Shown here one piece after another: positions 44,401 through 54,224 of a stretch of DNA of 64,000 bases (within the stretch, counting starts at the first letter, position 1; each line of letters begins with the position of its first letter). Location: assembly GCF_000002235.5 (NCBI RefSeq), contig NW_022145604.1:6545077-6609076 (forward strand). Reading direction: 5' to 3'. The stretch comes from Strongylocentrotus purpuratus (Eukaryota > Echinodermata > Echinoidea > Camarodonta > Strongylocentrotidae). The notes beneath the pieces are model-generated. The model did no database searches and was not told where the DNA came from. It worked only from the letters and a program-made list of their open reading frames with translations. Made by a program: the position numbers and the translations under genes.

Positions 44401-47400
44401 TAGGCAAAACGATTATGGTAAAACCGGTCACTCAACGATTTTTACTTTTTTGAGGTACTTCTTGATCATTTTTAAGCGCAATTTTTTAAAGGCTTCAATA
44501 TTGCAATATATCACAGACACTGATAACACGTAGGGCCATGCATCTCAGATTTAACATTGTTAAACGATGCCTTTAAAGAGGGTTGATTCTCTCATTTGCA
44601 CAGAACGGGAGGGTCCGTGTCCAACGCATGTCCATGTGATGTGTAACGGTCATATCTTCAAGATGACAGTCTTTGATCGGAACGGTCAGCTACTGACTGC
44701 TGCAGAGATTTACAGGTAAATACAAGTCGATCTCAAGCGCTATGGCAGGCAAGCAAACAAACTAACAGTGATATAATTATCAAAAGATTGCAAATACTTT
44801 AAAGAAATCAACCAGAGGTAAAGTTCACTAGGTTATTGTATTGTCTAGAGCAATAGTCATTGAATTGTCCAAACATGTCAATTGGTGAGTAATTTACTGT
44901 TGAAAGTGTCTATAATTAATTTTTTTGAGACCTTGCAATCATGTTAGTTAAAGATACATGTACAGGCAGTAAATACATCACTCTGTTTTTGTTTTCCTAC
45001 TTTGCACAACATATTAAATCAATTATCTGGACATACATGTACAGTGCAATTCAAACGGGAGCCTTTGGAAGATGTGGTATGGCAAATGAATTTTTTTCTC
45101 TCTAGGGTTGCGTTGCACTTCATGTCAAACAGTTTCTAACAATGTACATTTGCGTCATATGTTTCAGTAATACCTGCTGATATTTACGCTGATGTATGCT
45201 ATATAGTTATGTTATATTATTATGATTATTGAGCTGATGCTAAGCCTTGGGTCTATGGTAATTGGCAGATACATGTTACCCCAAAATCAAATGATGTATA
45301 CATGTAACAGGATAATTCTATCATCCCTACCAAATCTTTACTTGTTAGCAATTAAGTCACATGTCATCATATAGTACCAGCTGTCTTTATTTTCTTACAG
45401 GCAAATGTCATACATCAAGGATATGAGCAGGGAAAGAGGACAGTGTGTTGGTGCACTCACTGGTGACGACAGGCCCACGTATGCAAAAGTATGTTAGTCT
45501 CATTGCTCTCTTTTTATGTTAGTCTGACTCTGTGTGTGTATAGAATGATGTTTATTAAGTTATAAATGTGAACCTTTGTTGGACAGAGCTACATTTTTCT
45601 CAACTCCCTGGCACTCGCCGTTTATTTGCACATTAATTCTTTTAATTGTTTTAAACTTTTTTTTTCCCTGTCAGATTTTACCATGTCATGTTTGAAGGAT
45701 TAAGCTTTAAACTTCACTCTCCTTCGGTTTGGACTCTAGTGTAAAACCAGGGTCATACAAATAAATATAGGGATAACAACTGTGTACAACAACATCTTTT
45801 CCATACTGCTCCACATACTTTTATGTGGAAAGTGATATATGCTAAGTGAGCCTCCCCCAACAACTTTAGGACTGCTTGGTGACAGATTTCTTAGTACAAA
45901 CCTTAAAGCCCCACTGTACTACTGGCTATTAGCGCCCTCTATACAGCCAACAATGCCTAAGCGATCCCCCATGATGCCCTTTTTCTTAGGTTAATTGAGA
46001 GCTGATTTGATGACCTTGCAGGGCGGTCTAATCCATCCATGCCAAACTAGTGCAGAGGGGCTTTTAATAACAGAACCCTATTTGATTACTTCTTCCTCAG
46101 GCCTTTGAGCATCTGGTATCACTAGACCCCGCAAACAGAGCCCACATTGAGACCATCAAAAGCAGCATCGTAGGCTGTATCATGGACGATGGCCATCCAA
46201 CAACAATGGCTGGGGTAATGTTGTAATCCAGTACAATCCAGTACAAACCAGTACAATCCAGTACAATCCAGCACAATCCAGTACAAACCAGTACCATCCA
46301 GTACAATCAAGTACAATCCAGTACAATCCAGTACTACCAGTACAATCCAGGACAATCTAGTATTTAATGGCCACCCAATGACAATGGCTGCATGGGGTAA
46401 TGTTGTTCAACACGATACAATATAATCCAGTACAATCCAGTACAAACCAGTATAATCCAGTACAAACAAGTACAATCCAGTACTACCAGTACAATCCAGG
46501 ACAATCTAGTATTTAATGGCCACCCAACGACAATGGCTGCATGGGGTAATGTTGTTCAACACGATACAATATAATTCAGTACAATCCAGTACAAACCAGT
46601 ATAATCCAGTACAATCCAGTACAAACCAGTATAATCCAGTACAAACCAGTATTATCCAGGACAATCTAGTATTTAGTTGGGTTAAAGCCAACTTTGAGCA
46701 CTTGTTGTGAAGCTTCATTTCCAGAAAATATTAGTAAGAATCATTATGAGGTAATAATCATTCTTCCAGAATTAATTAGAAAATGTCACTATGTATTTAT
46801 TTATATTTATACATAAATGTAGATATTTGATGATGATTGTGTTGGATTCTCTAAGAATTGAAGAAAAAAAAACAGTTTAACTAGAAATGATGATTACATC
46901 TTGAACATCATGTTCTATACTTCACCCTCCTCATATAGACCTGTGCGCATGGTATAGCAGGACCATCACCCCATAATCGATGGTTTGACAAAGGCTACTC
47001 CACCATCATCACCTCCAATGGATGTGCCTGCTCAAATTTAGATGTAAGTAACCAATCGATGCTTCGTTGACAATTTCTCAAGGGACGATTGCTCAAGGCT
47101 TTATTTTTTCAAAAGATATAGTTTTGAGTTATGGTTGCAGTTGAGTTTCATCACTGCCAATGGATGTGCCTGCTCTAATTTAGATGTTTAAGTAGTCATT
47201 AGGTGACCTAGCTGTGATCCGATTTTCCCCTGGCTGACAATTTCTCAGACGACAATTGCTCTGTGCATTATTTTTCAAAAGATATAGTGTTGAGTTATGG
47301 TTGCAGTCCAGTTTCATCACTGCAAATGGATGTGCTGCTCAAATTTAGATGTAAGTAACCAATCGATGCTTTGGCGACAATTTCTCTAACGACAATTGCT

Positions 47401-48552
47401 CCAGGCTGTATTTTTTTCAAAAGATATAGTGTTGAGTTATGGTTGCAGTTGAGTTTCATCACTGCGAATGCCTGCTCAAATTTAGATGTACCGTAAGTAA
47501 TCATTTGATGCTTCGTTGACAATTTCTCAAGGGACAATTGCTCTAGGCTTTATTTTTCAAAAGATATAGTGTTGAGTTATGGTTGCAGTTGAGTTTCGTC
47601 GCTGCCAATGGATGTGCTTGCTCAGATGTATTAAAGTAGCCATTAGGTGAGCTAGCGATGATCAGACAATTGCTCAGGTGTTCAGACATTTGCTCAATTT
47701 CTACGGTAACAACTCCCCTTTTCTTCATTTCGTCATGAGCTTAGGGTTAGGTTTAGGGTTGCTTATTGGGTTTGGGGTTAGGTTTAGGGTTATAGTTAGG
47801 TTTGAGTATAGTTGAGTCAGAGTTTAAAGTTAAGAATTTGGTTATGTTAGGAAAGTAACTGTGGAGCAATTTTTGCAGGAGCATGTGTCTTTAAAAATTG
47901 TAAAAGACATTAATGAGAATTGCATCGGTTGGCAGTATGTGAACAAACCTGTAGTGTTTTCAATGCTCTTGAATGTGCTGGAGCCTAAAAATTATTCCCT
48001 TTTATTTTCTCTCTTTCTCTCTCTCTCTCTGCAGCATGCTCCGTTCGATGGCATGGTGGTTGTAGCTTTGTCAATGTACATTCATCATCGAATGCTGAAG
48101 GATGGAGGGGACATGCCTGTGAGTAATAATGATATTATTTTTTAAAGCTCTCTCCTTGATCACAATTAAAGCCCCACTGCACTACTTATACTGTAGCTAC
48201 TTGCACCCTCTATACAGCCAACAACGCCTTAGCGGTACCTGTTGTCCCCCCATGATGCCCTTTTTCTTATGTTAATTGAGAGCTATTTTGATGAGATAAC
48301 CACCTGCCAGTGACCTTGCAGAGAGGTCTAATCCCGCCATGCCAAACTAGTGCGGAGGGGCTTAAATAATTTTTCTACTTAGTCCCACGCAATTCGTATG
48401 TAGACTCTCGTACATACATGTACGTTTGTTTTATTCAATAACACAGTACCACAAAAACCATTGTAGGGGTTAGTTGCATCTATTTTTTATCTCTTTAGCT
48501 CTCTAATGGGTTATGATCTGCTTTTCGCCATATCTCTCTTTATTTACATCTC

Positions 48553-48593
<41 letters not shown>

Positions 48594-51500
48594 CTCCCTC
48601 TCTGTCTTTGCCCCTCTCTCTTTCTCTTTCTTTCTCTACCTCTCTCAATTTTTCTTGTTTCTTTGTGTATATGTATGTCTCTCTTTTAATATATTTATAT
48701 TTTTTCAGTTGAAATTTCACTCTCTCTCTCTTCGTCTTCTTTCATTCTGTCTCTCTTAATAATCTCTGTCTGTCTCTGTCTCTTCACCTCAGGGTAAGCC
48801 TACAGTCCGACCTGACATTCCCATGCCGATAGAAATGATCTTCACGGTTGACCAGAGGGTTCGGGATGACATTCAGCATGCTACAGAGACTTATCACAAA
48901 CTGGTAAGGGTGTTTGGTATGCAGGGGGGTGTTTCACAAAGATTTGAAGTCGAACTTAACTCTAAGTTGGACTTAAATGTTATGGAGAGCCATTTGTAGC
49001 CTCATTTTGAAATATATTCAAAAGGAAAAATTCAAGTATTTTAGACTTTTTATGAATTTCAGATCAAGACCATGAAATCTCCTATGATAATAAAAAATAT
49101 GAATGATTTGAAACAACATTTTATGCCTTTTAAAATAACTTTTATAAAACATTTTCAAGGATGCCAATGGCTTTCCATAATTGTTAAGTCCAACTTAGAG
49201 ATAAGTTCAACTTAGGATCTTTGTGAAACACCCCCCAGGTTGTAACACACATGCTCCTGCAACAAATGCTCCACAGTAATTTCCTATATGAACCAAATTC
49301 CTAACTTCAACGCTAGACCCATCACTTACCCTAACCCTAAAAATCCTGGAGCCATTGTTGCAGGAGCACATGTCAGAGCAGAAGTTTTTAGTCCGTGTTA
49401 ATTTAGAGACTGGTACTGTTAAAGGCAGTAGGTAACTTCACTTTTTATCTAAAATGATAGTCATTGAATTCAGGACCATTGTTTTCTTAATTGCAAACTT
49501 TGTTCTTGTATTGAATTTTTTGATATTCACATGTATATGTTTAGGCCAGTCACTCCTTTAGATATCTAGATATTTATAATTTAAAGTAGAATCGCAAACT
49601 CATTATCTGATATGTGTTTCAGCTCCATGCTTGTGCATGCAGTATTGTAAACAATTCAGTGCAGTACAGATGGTATGTGTGTATATGGCTTCATCTCTCA
49701 CCTTGGTCTTGCTAGCAATGCCTTTGTTTGCAAGACTTCAATTCAATTTGTTTTATTCATTTCCATTTTCGATAAAAACAATACAAAGATATATGCAATG
49801 ATAAGCATTTTCAATATATAAGAAAATGAAAATAGGGAACTGAAAAACAAGACCAAATGGCCTTATGGAGGCATAGTTCACTGAACAATAGTTAAGAGAT
49901 TTACATATACAAACAAAACTAAAAAAAAGAAACATACATGTACATGACAAAACATGACAGGGACATCGTTCATGGCCGGTAATACAAATGGAAATAATTA
50001 TTAATAGTCAAGCTAACTAGCTACAGATATCGGCTGATGCTGATCGCGAAGAGACGGGCACTGAAGAACACCGGGATAGGAATTCAACGAGGCCTGACAG
50101 ACTACAACAGCAAACTGCTTTTCATGTTTTGACTTGTTTCAAGTTCTTTCCTTGTCTACTCTCAGTTGTCTCACATATCTTGGCAGGCTAACTATTCCAA
50201 GTTTGCTTGTTTACGTTCCAAACATTTATAAACTCTGTTTGTTTCCAATACAGGCTTCTACTTTTGATATAGTATGTAGTTCGTACTACCAGTATGGCAA
50301 AGACTTCATGAAGAAACACAAGATGCATCCAGATGCAACCATACAGCTCGCTCTCCAACTGGCCTATTATACAGCAACTGGGAAGTAAGTTTTTACAATG
50401 AATTATAGTAGCTAATTTTAGCTACTATAGATTAAAATTAATTAATTAATTTAGCTACTATTAATTTTAGCTACTATAATTAAAAAAACAACGACCCCCT
50501 TGACTATAGTACCGCAGGGGAGTGATTAAAAAAAGACAAAGATCGAATTAAGTTGGACTTAACTATGGCAGGCCTTTCATGCCACTGTTTTCTCTCACCA
50601 TTTACTGGCATTGGTTTCTCAAGGGACATAATTATTGAAGGAAAAAACATCATCATTGATAGACCAACTGTGACAACCAGTGGCATGAACAGCCTGCTAT
50701 AGATAAGTCCAACTTAAATTCGATCTTAGGCTTTGTGAAACACTCCCCAGGACAGCTACACCCAAGAACGGCTACCCCTAGACAGCTACCTCCAGACAAA
50801 TACCCTACCGGACATTGAGTACTACTTTGACTAGTTGTCTATGGGTAACTAGGGTAATTTTTTTAGGGGATAGTTTTCCAGGCAATAGTCTATGAAGAGG
50901 AGGATAGTCCATGGACGGTAATGGAAGTATTCATGCTTCATACAGGATGATATTTGAACAAACTTTATATACATGTAGTTATTACTTTGGTAACAAGATT
51001 TCGAGCATCTGTAGACATTGTGTGCACCTCCTTACCGTTACTAAACTTATAATTAATTACCTGTCGTGGTTTACTTCATTATATTTGAACATTTCTATAG
51101 AACCATCAACTTTTAAAGGTATAGACCAGTTCTGGTCATGCGATTACATTGTAAAAGAAACACTGTGGAATCGATCAGAAGGGTTGATCATCTAGCATAT
51201 AAGTATTGGTGTGTGCTGCAATGTTCTGGAATCATCAAAATGATAAGAAATTTGGCCCAGTCTTGTTAAAGTTACAAGCACTGAACACAGAAATATGTAT
51301 ATGGGACCACACGATATCTATCCAGGCCAGATCGATATGATAATTTACCAAATATATCAATTAGTAGACGGTTTCCCAGCAAAATTTGTATCATCACGTA
51401 TTAGTCAAAACATATTCTTTCACATGATTGGTAATAAGAGCTTCCATTTCATTTTTTGAGAAGGGGGTGTTTCCAAAACTGGTCTATACCTTTTAAGGTA

Positions 51501-54093
51501 CAAAGTATTTCTTCTATGTTTTCCAGACCTGGTGCAGCATATGAAACGGCAACAACTCGTCAATTCTACCATGGACGAACAGACACAATGAGATCTTGTT
51601 CCATGGAAGCTATTGATTGGTGCAAAGCTATGCTGGATAGTCGGGCAGATGTAAGGATGGATTGATTGCTTGGTGGATAGATAGTAAGATAGATAGAAAG
51701 ATAGATAGATGGATTGAAAGAGAGATAGATTGATAGATAGATAGAAAGAGAGATATACGATAGAAAGATAGATAAATAGATTGATAGATAGATACATAGA
51801 TACATAGATAGATAGATAGATAGAAAGATAGATAGTTTAGAAAGGTAGAAAGATAGAAAGATAGATAGAAAGATAAAAAGATGGATAGATGAGCAGAGAC
51901 AATGAGATTTTGCACTGTGGAAGGCATTGATTGCTGTATAGTCACGCATATGAAATAATGGATTGATAACTGGAATAACACATATATAGATAGATAGATA
52001 TATTGATGAAAAATGGGCAGATATATCAATTGATGGATAGAGGGAAAGATAGACAGATGCATGTATCTGTATCTGTTGCCAAGTTATATATGCTGCAAAT
52101 GAGTTTTTGTTTAATTATGTTTATGTATAAGCAATTAATATAAATATTGAAAACGTTTATTCATTTAATTCAATTGTATGTTTATGTATAAGCAATTAAT
52201 ATAAATATTGAAAACGTTTATTCATTTAATTCAATTGTATGTTTATGTATAAGCAATTAATATAAATATTGAAAACGTTTATTCATGTTATTCAATTGTA
52301 TCTTTTTATTTGTATTACACATTTGGAGCAATAAAACACAGACTGAATCAGTGAATCTAATATTCATATTCAATCCAACTTTTGTTCTGCTTTCCTCTGT
52401 TCAGCCCACACACCAGCTATCTCTTCTGAGGAGAGCCCACGATAAGCATAACACACTGATGGCCGAAGCAGCCAGCGGTCAAGGCATTGACCGCCATCTT
52501 CTTGGACTCTACATCCTGTCTCAAGAAATGGGGTTGCCGGTACCAGACCTGTTCACAGACAAGGCTTATACCCTCAGGTGAGGAATTATAAGCTGTGTGC
52601 TTTATATCTGAATTCTGTTTTGGTTAGGGTTGATATTGTAGTGGTGGTTATTTTACCTGACTGCTAAGAAAGCATAAGTGCTTGTTAGTAAGATACCAGA
52701 TGGCCGACGGCTTTAGGCCTCTCTGAGAGACCTGGTAATAAGGATTAATGCCTTACCAAAGGGCACTGGTGCATCGCCTCGGTGTCGAGCCCGGGTTGCT
52801 GGATTACGAGACCACTGCTCTACCAACTGAGCTATCACGCCTCCTCAAAGATACATTTGCACTGTTACTTTTAAACTTGAAATAAGTTTTCTTAGCTATA
52901 GTTTCATGAGATGCTTGTGACAAAAGGATTTATTCTTGATTCATAAAGTTTATGCCTTCTCAGAACTTTATTGATCAATCTTTATGACTTTTCTAAATTG
53001 ATCTATAAAGATGTAAACTTTGTATGTCAAGAATAAAAAGATGTAAGAAAAAAATGATGCATTGCCCTTTAGGTGCCAAAACATCGGTCAATCAGTCAGA
53101 AATCTTCTTTTTTTCCCCTCCCTCTTTGGGTTGATATTTCTCAGGTTTGAATGCTTTAATACATTTTTTTTCCTAAAAAAACGGGGACAACAAAATAACT
53201 TATTTTTAAAGCTGACCGTAGAATTCAAGATTTTTGGGTCGGTCGCAATACAACATCTTTTTTTAGACGCCTTATGGGCAAAAGTATAGATTTTTATTGC
53301 ATTTACTTCACCTTGTTTCAACCATTTATTTCTTAACAGCGGAGGAGGAGGTAACTTTCCATTGTCTACCAGTACACTCGGTTACACCCCCATCCTAGGG
53401 TCTATAGCACCCATGAGGAACGATGGATACATGTGCTGCTACAGGATCGGCAAGGAGGAGTAAGTGATATCAAAGTTCTCATCCAAGCTCCTGAACTTTG
53501 CCAAGAATCTCCCTTTTTGATCATTTTTTTTTTCCTTCTCTTTTCCTCATACGAGGCACTTTATTACTTTATATCATTTTAACAGCATTGCATATAGAGT
53601 TCGATTATAATGTAATTACAAAATCAACGGACTGGTAAAATAAAACAGGGGAGATAAAAAGAAAGTTGAAGAGTCTCCCTTTTTGATCAGTTGATAATTT
53701 GATCAATTTGAATTATTTGGATTGAATTACAATGGTTTGTTAGTATAATTCCATCACAACCACAAACGGGTGCAGCTTTGATGAAGAACCTGTTTCCGTA
53801 GTTTATGTCTCCTAGTCAGAACAGACCAATACAGCTGTACGTTGAATAAGAAAAGAGTGTGATGAATGCATGCTTTGAGCAGGCTAGGTACATGTATACT
53901 ATATTTTGGGGTGAAAATTTCAAGTTTCCTTTTTTTCTTCTTCCTTCTTTTATATCTTTTAAATATTATCAGGCTTCAGTTCACTGTGAGTGCCTTCAAG
54001 AACTGTGCGGAGACCGACGCCTACCAGCTGTTTCACGAGATCACCTTAGCTCTCAACAAGATTGGAAACCTACTCCTTTCTGCCAAACTCTAA
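41348..54093 (+). CDS. CROT: Peroxisomal carnitine O-octanoyltransferase (whole gene)
   Basis: CROT moves medium-chain acyl groups from CoA to carnitine in peroxisomes, so that shortened fatty acids can leave for mitochondria. Seen: 15 coding exons, 1833 nt, 610 codons (human 612). Conserved blocks include RTFQYDEDLPPLPVPSLQQT at the N-terminus, WPPREGTQLERGAICLWH, the catalytic HAPFDG with His324 (human His327), ALQLAYY, FYHGRTDTMRSCS, DRHLLGL and GGGGNFPLSTS. The protein ends SAKL: AKL is a canonical peroxisomal targeting signal, whereas human CROT ends in a weaker AHL. Overall identity is closer to CROT than to carnitine acetyltransferase. Introns carry at least four copies of one TTAA-site element plus minisatellites. 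A second CROT-like first exon lies 5.3 kb downstream. Confidence 0.96.
41661..41861. mobile_element. TTAA-site MITE family B, copy 1
   Basis: Diverged copy containing GCGGGACTGTACTA, GTACCCGTTGGTCCCCCATG and ending AACTAGTGCAGACAGGCTTT. In CROT intron 1. Confidence 0.75.
41911..42035 (+). CDS. CROT: CROT exon 2
   Basis: Encodes VKPFLSEEELHETEGIVGEF and AHGVGKTLHAKLVDRSEKRK, ending NW. Aligns to VKPFANQEEYKKTEEIVQKF of human CROT. Confidence 0.95.
42628..42772. mobile_element. Palindromic 145-base MITE related to family A
   Basis: Ends GGACCCGTTTCACAAAGCC and TTTTGTGAAACACCCC; internal AATGACAAATGACA and TGTCATTTGTCACT are inverted. It lies 16 bases before CROT exon 3. Confidence 0.8.
42789..42970 (+). 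CDS. CROT: CROT exon 3
   Basis: Encodes LEQWWEEKAYLETRLPLGVL through WPPREGTQLERGAICLWHLL and SFYQLVRK. WPP.EGTQLERG is a family signature. Confidence 0.95.
43540..43670 (+). CDS. CROT: CROT exon 4
   Basis: Encodes EMLPVDKNRAGTQIFSMNQF then RGMFHSCREPGLEKDTLYRY and FKT. The MNQFRxxFxxCxxPG pattern is conserved in carnitine acyltransferases. Confidence 0.95.
43683..43869. mobile_element. TTAA-site MITE family B, copy 2
   Basis: AGCCCCACTGCACTCC at one end, AACTAGTGCAGAGGG at the other (inverted), with TTAA flanks. It begins 12 bases after CROT exon 4. Confidence 0.83.
44226..44572. mobile_element. TTAA-site MITE family C, complete copy
   Basis: TTAAAGGGATC at the left and GATGCCTTTAA at the right. 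The interior includes AACTTTGTCTCAGATTCTGA and TCACAGACACTGATAACACG. It lies 31 bases before CROT exon 5. Confidence 0.78.
44604..44715 (+). CDS. CROT: CROT exon 5
   Basis: Encodes EREGPCPTHVHVMCNGHIFK then MTVFDRNGQLLTAAEIYR. Equivalent to the SEGRSPNHIVVLCRGRAFVF region of human CROT. Confidence 0.95.
45401..45488 (+). CDS. CROT: CROT exon 6
   Basis: Encodes QMSYIKDMSRERGQCVGALT then GDDRPTYAK. Matches the GIAALTSEERTRWAK block of the human enzyme. Confidence 0.94.
45907..46063. mobile_element. TTAA-site MITE family B, copy 3
   Basis: AGCCCCACTGTACTAC and AACTAGTGCAGAGGGGCT as inverted ends with TTAA on both sides; an internal deletion relative to copies 2 and 4. It lies 37 bases before CROT exon 7. 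Confidence 0.85.
46101..46214 (+). CDS. CROT: CROT exon 7
   Basis: Encodes AFEHLVSLDPANRAHIETIK then SSIVGCIMDDGHPTTMAG. The 3' end and donor (GGG|GTAATG) are repeated twice within the minisatellite that follows. Confidence 0.93.
46215..46680 (+). repeat. AGTACAATCC minisatellite with two captured copies of the exon 7 donor region
   Basis: Units of about ten bases (CCAGTACAAT and variants such as CCAGTACAAA). Near 46367-46410 and 46517-46560, sequence matching the exon 7 end (GGCCACCCAA..ACAATGGCTG) and the donor GGGGTAATGTTG recurs. The expansion therefore engulfed the splice site. Tyr/Trp/Leu/Asp-rich open frames on both strands are by-products. Confidence 0.93.
46939..47043 (+). CDS. CROT: CROT exon 8
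   Basis: Encodes TCAHGIAGPSPHNRWFDKGY then STIITSNGCACSNLD, which sits immediately before the catalytic His. Acceptor CATATAG, donor GAT|GTAAGT. Its 3' end is repeated four more times downstream. Confidence 0.93.
47044..47680 (+). repeat. Four tandem copies of the CROT exon 8 3' end and donor
   Basis: Blocks resembling CCAATGGATGTGCCTGCTCA plus AATTTAGATG recur near 47155, 47319, 47462 and 47605. They are linked by intron sequence containing CAAAAGATATAGTGTTGAGT, with periods of roughly 143-164. The 47319 copy keeps a perfect TTTAGATGTAAGTAACC donor, and the 47462 copy keeps GTAAGT after a small insertion. There are no acceptor copies. Confidence 0.92.
47749..47815 (+). repeat. Degenerate interstitial telomere-like repeat
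   Basis: A short patch of TTAGGG/TTTAGGG-like units (TTAGGGTTAGGTTTAGGG and variants) in CROT intron 8. Too short and degenerate to be a telomere. A small CCCTAACCCTAA patch lies at about 49330. Confidence 0.7.
48035..48118 (+). CDS. CROT: CROT exon 9: catalytic histidine
   Basis: Opens with HAPFDGMVVVALSMYIHHRM. The first residue, His324, is the general base that deprotonates carnitine or CoA in this family. A CT-rich tract forms the polypyrimidine tract before TGCAG. Confidence 0.96.
48170..48361. mobile_element. TTAA-site MITE family B, copy 4
   Basis: AGCCCCACTGCACTAC and AACTAGTGCGGAGGGGC, TTAA flanks. It lies about 50 bases after CROT exon 9. Confidence 0.85.
48540..48790 (+). repeat. 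CT-rich tract in CROT intron 9
   Basis: Long CT runs leading toward the exon 10 acceptor. Provides an extended polypyrimidine region. Confidence 0.88.
48793..48903 (+). CDS. CROT: CROT exon 10
   Basis: Encodes GKPTVRPDIPMPIEMIFTVD then QRVRDDIQHATETYHKL, matching VRDIPLPEELIFIVDEKVLN of human CROT. Confidence 0.95.
48925..49235. mobile_element. MITE family A, well-preserved copy
   Basis: Near-perfect inverted ends of about 50 bases with CAG duplicated at both sides (48922-48924 and 49236-49238). It starts 21 bases after the CROT exon 10 donor. Confidence 0.9.
50254..50384 (+). CDS. CROT: CROT exon 11
   Basis: Encodes ASTFDIVCSSYYQYGKDFMK then KHKMHPDATIQLALQLAYYT and ATGK. ALQLAYY is a family-wide signature. 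Confidence 0.95.
50518..50747. mobile_element. MITE family A, internally different copy
   Basis: Right end CTTTGTGAAACACTCCCC is intact; the left end is altered (GGGAGTGATTAAAAAAAGAC). CAG flanks on both sides. In CROT intron 11. Confidence 0.78.
51117..51491. mobile_element. TTAA-site palindromic element family D
   Basis: AGGTATAGACCAGTTCTGG at the left and CCAAAACTGGTCTATACCT at the right, next to TTAA. It ends 35 bases before CROT exon 12. Confidence 0.8.
51527..51650 (+). CDS. CROT: CROT exon 12
   Basis: Encodes PGAAYETATTRQFYHGRTDT then MRSCSMEAIDWCKAMLDSRA. The ETA(T)TR.F.HGRT.T.RSC motif binds carnitine in this family. Confidence 0.96.
51660..52060 (+). repeat. GATA microsatellite in CROT intron 12
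   Basis: Imperfect GATA/GAAA tetramers beginning ten bases after the exon 12 donor; minus-strand frames read YLSIYLSI and are spurious. A second piece of exon-like text (CAGACACAATGAGATCTTG versus CAGAGACAATGAGATTTTG at 51895) suggests another small duplication of exon 12 sequence. Confidence 0.88.
52118..52303 (+). repeat. Three tandem 61-62-base units
   Basis: GTTTATGTATAAGCAATTAA starts each unit at about 52120, 52181 and 52243. Units are almost identical. Confidence 0.93.
52405..52577 (+). CDS. CROT: CROT exon 13
   Basis: Encodes PTHQLSLLRRAHDKHNTLMA, GQGIDRHLLGLYILSQEMGL, then PVPDLFTDKAYTLR. DRHLLGL is conserved. Confidence 0.96.
52690..52852 (-). mobile_element. tRNA-derived SINE of a second family
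   Basis: On the minus strand, GCGTGATAGCTCAGTTGGTA is a clear box A region and GGGCTCGACACCG the box B region. It is followed by CAGTGCCCTTTGGTAAGGCA. It differs from the other SINEs in its head. The tRNA cloverleaf is not intact, so it is not called a tRNA gene. Confidence 0.75.
53053..53275. mobile_element. MITE family E copy in CROT intron 13
   Basis: ATGATGCATTGCCCTTTAGG at one end and GGTCGGTCGCAATACAACAT at the other. It ends about 65 bases before CROT exon 14. Confidence 0.75.
53340..53459 (+). CDS. CROT: CROT exon 14
   Basis: Encodes GGGGNFPLSTSTLGYTPILG then SIAPMRNDGYMCCYRIGKE. The first coding base completes the Ser of SGGGGNF. The S.GGGNF.LSTS motif is close to the active site in solved family structures. 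Confidence 0.95.
53973..54093 (+). CDS. CROT: CROT exon 15: terminal exon with AKL peroxisome signal
   Basis: Encodes LQFTVSAFKNCAETDAYQLF then HEITLALNKIGNLLLSAKL and TAA. The C-terminal tripeptide AKL fits the PTS1 consensus (S/A/C-K/R/H-L/M). A diverged tandem copy follows. Confidence 0.95.
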
Positions 54094-54224
54094 GATCATC
54101 TGCATTAGGACTGCTGGTTAGGTATTTACTCATCACATTATCCATGTATTTGACTAAAGCACAAAAGACTCTCTGCCAACCAGGGGGAGGGGAAAACAGG
54201 TGGTAAATTTTAATTTTTACCTTT

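Noticed and set aside
46097-46718. WIVLDCTGLY-type repeat proteins
   Set aside because: Translation of the AGTACAATCC minisatellite; overlaps CROT exon 7 and its intron.
47749-47815. Telomere or chromosome end
   Set aside because: Only a few degenerate TTAGGG-like units inside a CROT intron, with normal gene sequence on both sides.
51420-52062. YLSIYLSI-type frames on the minus strand
   Set aside because: Translation of a GATA microsatellite in all frames.
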